64,000 nt of DNA from Isoetes taiwanensis (Eukaryota; Streptophyta; Lycopodiopsida; Isoetales; Isoetaceae). A program made the translations under genes and the position numbers. The notes beneath the pieces were generated by a model. That model made no database searches. It was not told the origin of the DNA and saw nothing but the letters and a program-made list of their open reading frames with translations. This document shows, piece after piece, positions 22,794 to 35,639 of this stretch. The stretch is from the NCBI GenBank assembly GCA_021234155.1, contig JAJEKV010000185.1, forward strand, positions 120,001 to 184,000. Reading direction: 5' to 3'. The first letter of the stretch is position 1. Every line of letters begins with the position of its first letter.

Positions 22794-25700
22794 TCCTCCT
22801 TTATTATAAAGTTTTGGTATATGTCGTGCATAAAGCCCTAAAACTTTTAAATGACCACATGATTTCTTTGATTTAAAAAGTTGGACTCCGCGGAACGGAA
22901 ACGACAAGGGCAAATTAATTCAGGGCCTCGAAGAAGTAGGGCTATGAAGAGACTCCGCTGGGACCAGTCACCAGAACAAGTCTATTGCTAGATTTGGCTT
23001 TCAAAAAATCCCGATCTGGCTATGGCGGCCAGCAACAGGCGCTTTTGGTTATGCCTTCAAATGAAATGCATTCGGAATACATCTTCTTTTTGAACTTTGT
23101 CGCTTTTGTCAAGGGGATGTTAAGCTTGCGAAGTTTGGAACATCCGATTGGGAAAAAAACTTTGAATCCTTTTGGTTATGACCAGCTTTTGGTTTGGTTC
23201 CACGATTTACACACAGCCAAGAGAAGCCTAAACTCATGAATTTACACAAAGCCGCCTTGAAGCCGGTTACAAGGAAGGCATTGATCACAAGAAAGGCATC
23301 GCTTTTTAATTAAAACCCTAACACAAAAAGCCCGCCTCTACATGCCGAAGCCCAAATATGGCACTTCGAACGCATTTTCTTCCGCCAGCCTTTCTAAGAC
23401 TTTTTCCCAGAACCGTGAGCTCGCTATGGAGCTCAACAACACTTTTCAATTTTCTTTTCTAGCTCTTTTCTATATGGAGCTCAATCATACAAAGACGCTG
23501 GGCTCCGGGCTTAGGAACGTTATTTGCTTCTTGCCATGCCGCCGTTGTTTTGAATGGATGAATTTGGCTGCAGGGAAAGGCCAACTCTATTTTTTGTTCT
23601 CACTCTATCGATCCCTTTGATTTAGGGTTGTTTTTGGCTTTATTTCTTTGGCTTCAATTGCTGCAATCTTAGGTAAGTAAGCCATCTTATATTTTGCCCT
23701 ACTGCTTTTCATGTTTTTGACAATAATACCTCGGATTTTGTTGCAATTTTCGTGCACTAGAAAGCAAAATGCTATGGTAGGTAGGGTCAAGGTCCGAACA
23801 ATTGTGGGTATGCGAGGGGCTAGGGTCCAGCTCTACCCATTCTATTCCAATTCTATTAGACAAGAAACAAAGACCCCGTGAGCTTCCGACCCTATTGCAA
23901 TATGCTATTAGATAAGCGACTTTTCGTTTCAATTGTTCTTTTAGGTAGCCAATATGTTGGCAAAATCGCCCATATTCTATTCAAATGAGCTGCTCTTTTC
24001 GGGGTAGCCGCCTTTTCCTCGGGCTTCTTATTTTTGTATTATCTCGAACTTCGGAGAGGATCCATTTTATCTAGCAAATATGCCGCATACTATGCGTGGA
24101 TCCAAAAGAACAAAGTGAGGAAATGCATTTGATGAATTCAAAAGCATCTAGCAAGATGAAGGTTTCAAAGATGTTGCAAACATTTTTTACCGCATAACGA
24201 TATGGAGAGTTGGGAGGTTCGGATCATAATCACTTCAATCTTTGAGGTGCAAGTTGTTCTGCTAATGTGCTTATCCGCTCGAGCTAATGAACTTGAATTC
24301 TCAATATTGTTTTATAATAGTAATAGCTGACTTGAGAGAAATGGAAGCATCAATTTAAATTGATTATCTCTTCTCTTGTGACTCGCCAAGATCTAGCGCA
24401 TTATTTATAATGTGCCCTTTAGAAGTCATTGAAGATCTGCATGCCAAGGTGTAATGTGTTCTTACAACAAAGCTAAATGATCCCACCAACATGTGTCGAC
24501 TATTCACGCTAATAGATACACTAAGGAATACTTGGGGTTTTGAGGGGGATATCTTAGTTTATCTTGCACATCTTAGTTACGTATTCAAGACTTTAACTAA
24601 CTTCAAATTCTCTTTACGAGATCTACATAGTTTATTATCCCGATTATTGGAATGATGTTGTGGCAATTATTAATGCGAGAAGCATGGAACTCAACTCCTC
24701 AAGAGTTACCTTAGCATAAGGAAGTTGATAATCGATATATATGCTCCCCTGGATATAGTATATTTGGGAGACAAGTGGTGACAAGAAACAAACGCATGCG
24801 GTGAGCTTCCAAAACCCAATATGCTATTAGTATGTAGTTATGAATGTATGTTCAAAGAATAAGCGCCTTTCGGTTTTCGCCGTTGCGCTTTAGGTAGCCA
24901 ATATGTTGGCAAAATCAGTGCCATATTCTATTCAAATGAGCTGCTTCCGGGGTAGCCGCCTTCCTCCTGCTTCTTATTTTTGTATTATCCGCAACTTCGG
25001 ACAGATCCGCTTTTATCTAGCAAATATGCCGCATACTATGTCGTGGAAATGCGGATCCAAAAGAACAAAGTGAGGAAATGCATTTGATGAATTAAAAGCA
25101 TCTAGCAAGACGAAGGTTTCAAAGATGTTGCAAACATTTTACCGCGATACTGATATGGAGAGTTGGGGAGGTTCGAGGCCATCGCAATCACTTCAATCTT
25201 GAGGTGCAAGTTGTTCCGCTAATGTGCTTATCCGTTTCTGAGCTAATGAACTTGAATTCTCAAGACTTTAAGAATCTAGATATGGCAAGCTTGCTTTGTG
25301 TGTTTTTGTTTTTTTCTTCTACAAAGGAATGCATAATATGGTAACTACAAAAAATCTAGAAATGCATGAAAAGGGCAGCAATGTTAAGGATGGAATGTTT
25401 GTTCTTGGTTGTGAGTATGTTAACATGAGATGCCCGCTTTTTTGGCAACGTAAATTGTTGACATAGTCTATACGTAAATTTCAAAGCCTTTTTTAAATTT
25501 CCTATGATAAAAGTCCCAAACTCGCTTCTATCGCAAAAATAAAACTATCATCCATTATTTTGCGCCGCCAACATTCATCTCACCATCATTGTCATGTTTG
25601 CCTTATTTTTATGAGCTTTCAATAGAATTGCAATATCATCTACCTTAACTGTCTACACAGTAATTTGTAGATTGTCTATTCTTAAGATACATCATCTTAA

Positions 25701-26134
25701 ATTGAAGGGCGGAGTCCTAAGATGCATCATCACCTATATACAACTCTCATTTGCTCGCTTGCATGTGACTTTGTATATGCATTTGATGTATTATATTATT
25801 GTTGGATAAACTTCGTGCTTAAATGTAATAAATGGCTCTACAAGGTCTCCAAATATGAAAGATCCTTATATATGATGCACTTCAATGCAATTTATTTTTG
25901 TACCAAATTAAAAGCTGTATCATTACAATTAGTACATTTAATTTGCTATGCAAATTGTTGGCCATTCCAAATACTATCATTTGTGCACATCTCTCCCTCC
26001 CTCCCTCCTACATGAAGAACTTGCTTCACCAAAGTTGCTTCATAGCGGCTGTTAAGTTGCAAGGTATGTGCATTCAATTCTGTAATCTCATTAATAACTA
26101 ACCTAGCCCCAGCAACGCTGGGCACCATTACTAG
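22794..26134 (+). mobile_element. Probable non-autonomous Helitron, 3.3 kb
   Basis: The 3' end is firm. GCCCCAGC-AAC-GCTGGGC at 26106-26123 is followed seven bases later by CTAG (26131-26134) and T, and closely matches the ends at 91-118 and 55548-55575. The proposed 5' end TCCTCCTTTATTATAAAGTT (22794), preceded by A, shares CTTTATTATAA-x-GTTTT with the 5' end of the better-bounded element at 55548-58938. The length, 3341 bp, is close to that element's 3391 bp. No Rep/helicase coding is present, so it would depend on another copy. The 5' boundary is less sure than the 3' one. Confidence 0.55.
23868..25265. repeat. Direct duplication inside the Helitron
   Basis: About 23868-24305 is repeated at about 24805-25265, offset 949-961 bp. 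Shared runs include GGTAGCCAATATGTTGGCAA (23944 and 24893), AACAAAGTGAGGAAATGCAT and GAGCTAATGAACTTGAATTC. Differences fall mainly as small changes at CTG/CAG words, for example TTCTGCTAATG against TTCCGCTAATG. Confidence 0.8.
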
Positions 26135-26894
<760 letters not shown>

Positions 26895-27089
26895 GATCCG
26901 AGAGATACTTGTTGGTCCCCAGGATTCAAATTCAGTTTTCCCCAATTTTGGGATCTTCGTTCAATCTCAATTTTGGGACAATAGATGATATTGTATTTTT
27001 ACACATGGCATGTAATGACAACATATGAATACTTTATGGGTGTCATATGGATGGAAGAAAAGGTAATGATTGTATAATGATGCTTACAA

Positions 27090-27545
27090 AATTGGCTATA
27101 AAGAACCTTTAAAAATACCACACCCCTTTAGAGAACCATACATCCTTTAGCAAAAACCTCCTTAAAAACTACACTTACTTATAAACCGCACCTCCTTAGA
27201 AACATCACCACCTCAAAAGAAAAAGCCACAGTTCCTTTAACAAGAAACATACCTCCTTAAAAAACCACACGTCCTAAAAAAAAAAAAAGACTACAAACTA
27301 AAAAAAAAAAAAAAAAACTACACTTACTTATAAACCACACTCCAAAAACTACACCTCCTTAAAAACACCACTACCTCAAAGAAAAACCACAGTTCTTTTA
27401 ACAAAAACATACCTCCTAAAAACCACACGTCCTAAAAAAAAAAATCCACAAAACTCCTTTAAAATAACAGTGGACGTTCCTTGTCCACTTAAAAAACAAC
27501 ACCGTTAGTTAGTAAAACCACACCTCCACAGATCTACATGTAGGT
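27090..27545. repeat. Degenerate AAAACCACACCTCCTTA array
   Basis: Variants of AAAAACCACACCTCCTTAAA and AAAACTACACTTACTTATAA recur every 25-40 bp, and a block at about 27165-27260 is repeated at about 27320-27430. A-runs separate the units. A similar vocabulary in both orientations appears at 40.78-41.46 kb. Confidence 0.7.
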
Positions 27546-30022
27546 TTTTTTGAACACTCTGAATAAAGAACATGTGGACCTAGGAAAACTATACTTTTCA
27601 ACAGTGGACCAAAACGCGGGGTGAGTGTGAAACTACTAGGTTGAGGAAAAAGACCGCCTAAAATTATTGGGACTGCCATGAATACCCTGGAAATTCTCTG
27701 TGTCTTGGACAACCATGGTTTCTATTCTATTCTATTCTCTATTTCTTCATTGAATGCTATTTTGTCATTCTGTTTACTTTGATATAGTTTGTGCAGATTT
27801 TTGCATGTAACGTGCATTCTTTATGCCACAGGACCAAAGCAACCTCAAAAAGAGCTAGAGCTTAGCAACTACTCTGGAGCCTGGCACTAATGCTTTGGAA
27901 AGCCAGGCCATTTTCCTTGGGCAACGGTTGTAGTTGAATAGCAAGGTCGATGACCCACTTTATTGTTAAATCTGACGAGTAACGTTAAGAGCTTTCAATT
28001 ATTGGACCTAGATCTACTGAGATTCAACTAAGCCTTCTCTGACTTTTGTAAACCAGGTACTTATATTCACAGCACATATGTGTAGAATGAAGGAGCTATC
28101 GATACACCTGGAGTTTCAGCCACAAACCTTAGCAATGATATTGAAGTGAGTCCATTTGATTTTTGTGACAATCTTCTGGCATTTAACCAAAGGTGCTACC
28201 AACCTTGATCAAGCATTGCCTTATCAGAATAGAATTGTGTCCATGACAAAACACATAATTGCATGCTGATTGAATTAGAGCATTGGATCGTGGGGGTGTA
28301 GACACGTGATGACAGGATCTGAACATTGGAATCCGATGCATGGACTTAATTCATGATTTTGATCATATGCAGTCCTCTAGTATCCTCCTAAACATAGGAT
28401 TGACATGAGCTTGAACGACAAAAGGTACAATCATTTATTTATTTACTATTTTATGCGAGAGAAAAAATATACTTTATGTCCCTCTAACCTCATCCTCTTC
28501 ATGTTTTTTTAATCAAAACAAACTTTTTATCTGAACAATTGCAACGAAGGGACTAAATTTCACAATGCAATAGATGTTGTATAGTGATGATAAAAAATAT
28601 TGGCAAGAAAGATCGTACAATGCATTACACCTTAGGAACATTTTTCTGACTCGTAATATTTGGAACAATTGCAGTAGTAAATATAAATCTCACATATTGT
28701 AATAGCGTGCCACATATGCCTGCACGATGTGATATCATGCGCAAAAAGAGAGGTGAAGTTGGAATTCCAAGAATTATTTTTAAATACCAAAGCATTTACG
28801 GATGTTCAAAAAGAAGAATTCAATGGGCGCAATAACCAAATTGGTTCCATACACTTTTAGGACCACATGTCACCAAGAGTATTCAAAGGTCAAATCAAAT
28901 AATCTTCCTCTGTTTTCATTTGATTTGTCAGAAAGCATCTTATGTACTTGCTCTAACAAGGGTCCTTTTTATAATAGGTGGGAAAATTTGCTTTTCCATT
29001 CATATCGCCTGCAGAATCGATCCTCAAGTTCAAGTAAAAACACTTGAGCACTTTCATCTGGCCTTTAACGGCCATAACTTTGTTATAAAATTATGATTGC
29101 ATTTAAACTAACAATCCTAGATTTAGGGGATCAATCAATTGCATTGATTCCACCACATGAAGCCAATTTGAAGTGGACACGACCAAGGGAACTTGAATTT
29201 GAAACCTTTCATTGGGTACGCCCTTCCAGGTATGTGCAACATAGAAAGTAGTATGATGTGATTTTTTGCTTGACATTTCTAATTAGTACTCAAACTCTAA
29301 CTATGGAGTGAAATGCGCTGCTGAGCTGGAAGAGAAAAAACTGGCAAAGCTTCCAGAGTAAATCTCTAAACAAAAAGGTAGAAGGATACATGTGCTTAAT
29401 AAAAAAGAAAACATCATCTAAAGCTTAAACATTTTTGGTCTCTCAGATACTTGAGCCCCCCACTCTGTTGGTAGTACCTAAGAACACTTCTCGGTTACCA
29501 CAATTTCAGGTGACTGCTTGTTATTCTTTCTTGAGATTCAACATGGTGAATGTTGTAACTAATACTTAAGATCTCCAGGAATTTCACTTGAGAACCATGG
29601 AGCGTGCAATGCAGCATGTTTATGCATCCTCTTTATGCTCCTGAGATCCCTAGTCAAGCTCGATAATGAACAAAGGACCATTTTTTCTAGTGCACTTATA
29701 TAAGCTATAACATTCTAAAACCGCTTGCAGCCTTCTGATGCAAAGCAGAGTCAAAAGTCTGCTCCTGAAAGTGGTGTCCTGATTGAACCAAAAGCACCAC
29801 ATCTGGAAACTGCTGCCCGAGAAAATCAATGGCCAAGATCGCACGCAACTTATCATCTTATAGAAAGATGTGGCGCTAGAGAACGCACTGGGGTCCCTAA
29901 CACATTACCATAGGCTCTTATACAAATTTCTAGTTTCTCTATACGACAATTTGAGGACATTTTATTTCTGCTAATGTTTAATTCTTGGAATCAAAATGTT
30001 TAATTCTCAAACATACAAATAA
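27546..30022. other. No gene recognised; ordinary intergenic sequence
   Basis: A short (TTCTA)n run sits at about 27720-27745. No frame with a recognisable motif, RNA gene or tandem repeat was seen. This stretch has a normal frequency of CTG/CAG words. Its right end includes the region just 3' of the SABATH gene. Confidence 0.4.
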
Positions 30023-31279
30023 TCAGACTAATTTCTTAGAAACCACCAAGACAATAGTCTCAGCTGGCATTGCCCATTTACCATTCCAACTCATTTGACT
30101 CTTTAATGCGTTCTTCACTAGTTCTCCAAACCTTTCAAATATCATTTCACATTTTTGTTTACCAACATGCTCCTCCATACCATTACCCAACAAACTTCGA
30201 TAAAATTCTTGTTGCTTGCGGGCAAACATGTTTGGATCATTACTGCTTTGGTGCCAATACTCGTTCCCTATAAACTCATTTGCATATTCCAGGCTTTCAA
30301 TCCTCAACACCGCGCATTGGTCTATCACATCTCTAATCTCTTGTACATTAGGCAAATAAATGGGAACATTAAAGCTATCTATTGAGTACTCATCTACTGT
30401 CCCCTGCAAGATAATGCACATTTGAATAAGTAGTCTAACTTCATCCTTTGAAGCTCAAAATTAAAGCTTACCTCTTGGATCAACTGCTGCCATGCAATTT
30501 GGAAATATAGGAAGCAGTTATCCTTGTTTAGTTGCTGTTGAGGAGGATAATCTTCTGGACGACCTGAACAAATTAAGAACATCATGGCACCTGGAACCAT
30601 TTCCTCACTTCTGCATCTCAAAAAGGCTGCCAGATCTTGCTTCCATTGTTGGAAATATGCCAGGGCAGATACCTCGTTTGATCCAAGTAACCAAAGCCTT
30701 CCCTTGTTGTAAGCAGGAGATCTTGCATCAGAAACTGTTGGGGGAACCTAAAAGCCAATAGCGAATATACTTGAGTTTGTAAAGAAAATAAAGGCAAAAA
30801 GTAAAGCAGAATTCATGACTAAAGATCAGAGGATTACTTGTGAGAGCCAATGGATGCAGAATGATGAGAATACAATGTTGAGCGTGGATTTTGGAACTAG
30901 TCTCCCGTAAACTGATCGTGGCACTGCTGAAAAAAATGATGTTTCATTACCTGGGTAGTTATTAGAATTCCATTGTTGAATCAGGTGGTTGAAATCGCTG
31001 CTAGGTAAATCGCAAAAGAAGCTCTGGATTTCGGGCGACCAGTTAGGCCCACAGTGGTGCATTAGCGTCTCAATTATAAATTGCATGTTGATTAGACAGT
31101 TGGGACCTGATCCGCAACCCATATCAGCAATTCTAAAGATGCTGCAATCAGGAGACAAGTTCAACTTCTCGATGGCGCTCACAACTTTAGATCTTGCATA
31201 GAGGATCATAGAATTTTGAGGCTGGGAATTGTTAGCATAGCTAGCACTATCGATTCTAAACAGATGCTTTAGATCCCAT
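30023..31279 (-). CDS. SABATH-family S-adenosylmethionine carboxyl methyltransferase
   Basis: SABATH enzymes transfer methyl from SAM to the carboxyl (or a ring nitrogen) of small metabolites such as salicylate, jasmonate or indole-acetate in the cytosol; the substrate here cannot be told. Three exons read 31279-30838, 30747-30472 and 30403-30023, with GT/AG introns of 90 and 68 bp, giving about 360 residues, the usual family length. Motifs in order are DSASYANNSQPQ, ADMGCGSGPNCL (SAM-binding loop), FFCDLPSSDFNHL, VYGRLVP, SSFCIHWLSQ|VPP across intron 1, RSEEMVPGAMMFL, AWQQLIQE and DSFNVPIYLP. The only nearby ATG (31277-31279) is one base out of frame with SYANNS because of a GGG run, and the in-frame codon upstream is a stop. 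So this is either a sequencing slip, a further upstream exon, or a recent pseudogene. The remaining exons are intact. Confidence 0.85.
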
Positions 31280-31333
31280 TATGCTGCCGATATTTTGAGA
31301 GTTCAAGAATCCATGAAAGTTGAAAATTAAAGG

Positions 31334-31752
31334 GCGCCCGTATATCGAGTCCGGGATGTGGTGTTTCCTGACAATTTTGCCTATATGGTTGTTTCTGACG
31401 CCCGAAACACCCAATGCTTCTGGAAGTGGTGTTTCTGGCCAAAAAGTGGTATTTTCGGCCAAAAAAGCCAGCTAAACTTCTTGTAGAGCCAAAATCTTTG
31501 GTCGGATCCTTCTTGCAGCTCCTGACGGCTTGAAATGCTTCAAAAGCCCTTCCAATCGCTTTGCCTTCCTCTTTAACACTAGTTTGATGAAGAGAGGGTG
31601 ATTTGAGCTCGGATAGAGCGGATCAAGCAAAAATGACCTAAAAAGAGTTGATTCTCGGCTTAAAACTCGTGAAGTGCCGCAGTGGCTGATAACGGCCCGT
31701 CAAACCCAAAGGTCCTAAACACCACATCCCGGACTCGATGTCTGACCGGGCC
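31334..31752. mobile_element. MITE with TIRs and 11-bp flanking repeat, Mutator-like
   Basis: CGAGTCCGGGATGTGGTGTT (31346 on, 21 bp) is inverted perfectly at 31717-31737. Weaker symmetry extends outward (GCGCCCG... against ...CGGGCC). The element is bounded by AAAATTAAAGG on both sides (31323-31333 and 31753-31763). Mutator-like elements make 9-11-bp target duplications, so this class fits. It carries no coding sequence. It sits about 55 bp upstream of the candidate SABATH start codon, so it would lie in that gene's promoter or 5' leader. Confidence 0.75.
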
Positions 31753-31763
31753 AAAATTAAAGG

Positions 31764-33550
31764 CGAAGAAACCGTCCACTACCCGCTTTGTTGAAGCCAG
31801 ATATCTGCCGCTTTCTTCTTGCCTCCACCCAGCGAAGAATTTTGCAAAGCGTGATTTGCAGCTCTGAGCGACTCAAGATTTGCGGGGATCTCCGACAGCC
31901 CAAGCCTTCGCTTTGAAGCCTGTGAATGATCGATGGGCTCTTCCCCGGTGACAACCAATCTCTCTCTGAATCGATCCAAGCTGCTGCGTTTCCTTCTTCG
32001 ATTCGCCTTGTGGGATAGTTGAAGAATCCGCAGCATGTTAAAATTTGGCCCGGCTTTCATGCCCGTTTTTAGCTAATTTGTTCGTCAAAAACGGCAAAAT
32101 TTTTGTTTGTTTTGCATATGGCGCACCAAATAGTTAAATGCCCGTCATTGGAAAAGACAAAAAAAATTTACACGCCATTTAAAAAGGCTGAAAATATAGA
32201 TTTGCCCTGTCATTTTTTTTTTTCTTATAGTTCATATCCCTATAATATATATTTAATTTAATGTAATATGGTTTAGCTAAACCAATGAACATAAATAAAA
32301 ATACATAGTATAGTTTAGAAATACCAACCAAATGCCAAGCCAAGCCCGAAACCAATACAATTTACCTTTGGCATCATGGCCAACCTTTGGTATTGATTAT
32401 ATGCAAATCGAAATTATGGATTGGCATTGATTATATGCAAAAATCGAAATTTAACAATTCTTTGTATTCTCTCGTAATCACGGTTTTTTTTAGGGCAAAA
32501 ATGGGAACCACCGATCAATAAAGCAAGCAGATCTTAGAATCGATTCAGTATTCTTGAACCCATCAAGAACCCATCGATTTCTATCATCAAGAACCCATCG
32601 ATTGTTTCGGATTGAAGTTTTTAAATAGCTTTTGCACCGGATTGCGGCTGGATTCATCATTTTACGTGGCAGATTGCGGTGGATTCAACTTTTAAAACCA
32701 TATTTGAGCCGGATTAAATGGATTCACCATTTCACATGCCCGATTGCGGTCGGCTTCAAGCTTCACAGACCATATTTGAGCCGGATTGCACGCTTTTACA
32801 AATCCCAAAGGTGCGTAAACATACGACCAAAATTCTTGTTTCATTAAAAGTTAGCCATTATTTTGTTGCATTTAAAGATTGCCAAGAGAATCGATTCTCC
32901 GCGAAACATCCAAATCGGTGATTCATCCAGTTCTCTACACAAAGAGTCTTAGCGAAAAACTCGGTATGTAAACCTCGATAGCGAAAATCCCGATTCTTAG
33001 CTCACCCTTCTTGATTACCTTCAGAACTTCTTTCCGGTGGAACAGCTTTTCCCGCCCTAATGAATTTATGGCAATGTTGCATGGTCATTCCCCGGAAGCA
33101 CAAAGTTGTTGTGAGCGAGGTTTTTCTCGCCAAAATGCTATCAAGAGTGCTACAAGAAGTCGTTATGAACCTAGAGACACTTGATGCAACAATGTTGGTC
33201 TCATTGTGTGATGAACCATTTGAATCTATAGATTGGCAAGCGTGTTTTAAGGATTGGTATACAAATAAAGACAAAGTAGCAATGCCACTCGTTAATTGAT
33301 CCATTTATGTACTCTTCTTTGAGTTATAATGCAAGTATTACAAATGGGTATTTTTTCTATATTTTTGACTAAAACTTGATTCTCATTATTTTAAATTTTT
33401 TGTCCTGCATTTGAAAGCTTGGATTTTGAGAACTTTTCACGTCATTTTAAAGGCATAAAATTATTTTGCCTGTCATTAGAAAACGTCAAACACCCGTCAA
33501 ATTTTAACACTCCCCTCATCAGAGTATCCGCCCCGAAAAGCATAAAGTAT
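31764..33550. other. Unannotated stretch
   Basis: Short frames (for example 33060-33299 plus, 79 residues; 31779-32060 minus) show no recognisable family. Short phrases such as ACCCATCGATT are repeated at about 32550-32600, and GATTGCGG-x-GGATTCA words recur at 32640-32780. An 11-bp inverted pair at 32037 and 33498 is too weak to define an element. Confidence 0.3.
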
Positions 33551-33581
33551 CCCAATCTCCATTGAACTAATCCGCCCCTCG

Positions 33582-33676
33582 ATTGAACCTATCCGCCCCT
33601 CTCTCTCATCAAGACGCTATCCGAGTACTTTCTTTTTACTAAATCGGCGAGGAGAGGGGGGCCGGATAGGTTCAAT
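33582..33676. repeat. Short fold-back structure
   Basis: TTGAACCTATCCGCCCCTCT (33583 on) is inverted, with small gaps, at 33651-33676 (GAGAGGGG...CCGGATAGGTTCAA). The arms are about 24 bases with a 45-base spacer. The TTGAACCTATCC phrase is reminiscent of the MITE end at 10.55/10.95 kb (GAACCTATCCCC), which may be the same family. Confidence 0.55.
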
Positions 33677-33981
33677 GGGAGGGCGGTTTCTACAATAGAG
33701 GGGGCCGGATTCTTCAAACCAGCCCGGAGTGTGCGCACCAATCATCAAGGTAAGTGGATCACCGTTCTTGCATCTTCTTGAACCATTCTTGTCAAGAATG
33801 ACAAATCGCAATCCACCGCCTTTACCTTGATCGTAGAGAAATGGCATTTGTCGTTCTTGCTGCCCCATGACTGCAGGGTCGTCGCTCGTATTGCGCCCCG
33901 ATTTTGCAGGTCATAGGGGCATCAAGAATGGCTTCCCCATGCCATTCTACATAACCTCCGCCTCCTTCACACTTTTTCGTG

Positions 33982-34700
33982 TCAAAAGACACTATCTTGG
34001 TCGACACGTTCTTGCCCTTTGGTATTACTCTCCTGGCCACCGCTTTCTCCAATGCTCACATGTGGCCCATGCATCTTTGCACCACGCACGCCAGCCGGAT
34101 TTAACTCGCCCTTCTCCCACTCACTGGATAACTTGTGATTCCTACTTGCCCCTTTGCAACCTTTGAGCTTTGGTTCAAGAAGAGCCTTGGTCACGACATC
34201 CGCTTGTTGCAACTTAGTAGGAACGTATTTCACATCTATCTCTCCTTTTATCTACCCCATCTCAATAAAATGGTGATGGATCTTTAGTACGTGAATGACA
34301 CCATATTTTTACTCATTGCTATCCCGCTCTTGTTGTCACAATAAATTATTGTAGCTCCTGCATGATTTCCTAACTCTTTGAGCATTCTCCCCGATCCAAA
34401 CGATTTACGATGCGCCAAAGACACCGCCACATACTCGTTAGACTGGACTTCGCAACGCGCACTCTTGCTTTTTGTCGCCCAAGATATTGTTGTATCTCCA
34501 AGCTTACAGAGATACCCGGATGTCGACTTTCTATCATCAATGTCTCCTCCCCAATCCGGTGATCCAGATATCCAACCGCTTGTTTTCCATGTTCCTCTTA
34601 AAAGCACGGGTTCAGGAGAAGGTACCTTCGGTACCCTAAGGACTCTCTTCATGGCTATCCAATGCTCCTTTCCGGGATTGTTCATAAATCCGCTTTAGAA
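33982..34700 (-). pseudogene. Copia 1 RNase H domain
   Basis: Frame 34685-34284 contains SPDWGGDIDDRKSTSGYLC, STSGYLCKLGDTTISWATK and CDNKSGIAM, the standard Copia RNase H blocks. The usual D-x-D-W-A-G start is altered (SPDWGGD). The end of the domain, YVPTKLQQADVVTKAL, continues in frame 34233-33982 after a frameshift near 34280. It would degrade the RNA strand during reverse transcription. Confidence 0.8.
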
Positions 34701-35538
34701 GATTAACTGCATAAGTGATGTCCGCCTTTGTGCGATTTGGTAAGATACAAACACTCCCAACTAATGATCTATAGGACCTGGCTATCATTTCTTCCTTCTC
34801 TTCATGTGTTTTTGACACATCTTCCCTAATATTCTTGTTCCTGGAGCTACTGGTGTTTTTGCAGCATTACAGTCCATCATCCTGAATTTAACTAGCATTT
34901 TCTTGATGTGTTGTTCCCGAGTGAGGTACAACACCCCTTGCTTCCTATCTCTTCTCACTTCCATTCCTAGTAGCTTCTGGAGATCTCCAAGATCAGTCGT
35001 TTGGAAGCGACTTCTCAACAACAATTTGCATTTGTCCAGTAGGACTTTGTCATTGCTGGCAATGACGCAATCATCAACATATAAGGCCATTATTAGGCAC
35101 TTACTCCCTTCCTTCTTCATGTAAAGGTTACCTTCAGTTTTCAATTTGATGAGTCCATTAGCAACCAAAAAAATTGTTTATGCATAAGTACCACTGCCTA
35201 GATGCTCGTCTAAGTCCATAAATAGCCTTTTTCAACTTGCATACCATATCTTCACCTTGCTCGTACCCATGGGGCTGCTCCATGTAAATCTCTTCTTCTA
35301 AGTCTCCATTCAAGAAGGCAGTCTTGACGTCCATATGACTCAACTCCATGTCATTAAGGAATCTCAAACTAGTCATTTTAACAATGGGTGAAAATATGTC
35401 TTTGTAATCCACTCCTTCTAGCTGTGTATACCCTTTAGCAACTAACCGAGCTTTATACCTTTCTATTGATCCATCCGCCTTCCTTTTAAGCTTGTAAATC
35501 CATTTACTCCCTACAATGTTCTTGCTACTTGGCCTCAA
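34636..35538 (-). pseudogene. Copia 1 reverse transcriptase domain
   Basis: Frames 35538-35158, 35168-34785 and 34818-34636 overlap to give nearly the whole Copia RT: VGSKWIYKLKRKADGSIERY, ARLVAKGYTQLEGVDY, MDVKTAFLNGDLEEEIYMEQ, the catalytic YVDDCVIAS, DLGDLQKLLGMEV, then RSYRSLVGSVCIL. Two frameshifts separate the pieces. YVDD is intact. Confidence 0.85.
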
Positions 35539-35639
35539 GATAACTCAGATATTCCAGCCGCTTGAATGAATCCAGTTCATTCTCCATTGCTTCCTTCCAC
35601 ATATTTGCATCCCACCTTGTGGCTACTTCCCTCTACCTC

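Noticed and set aside
32037-33508. Element bounded by GTTAAAATTTG and its complement
   Set aside because: Only 11 bases match and no target duplication is visible.
33617-33868. Minus-strand 83-codon frame as a gene
   Set aside because: It runs through the fold-back sequence and the Copia 1 3' side; no motif is present.
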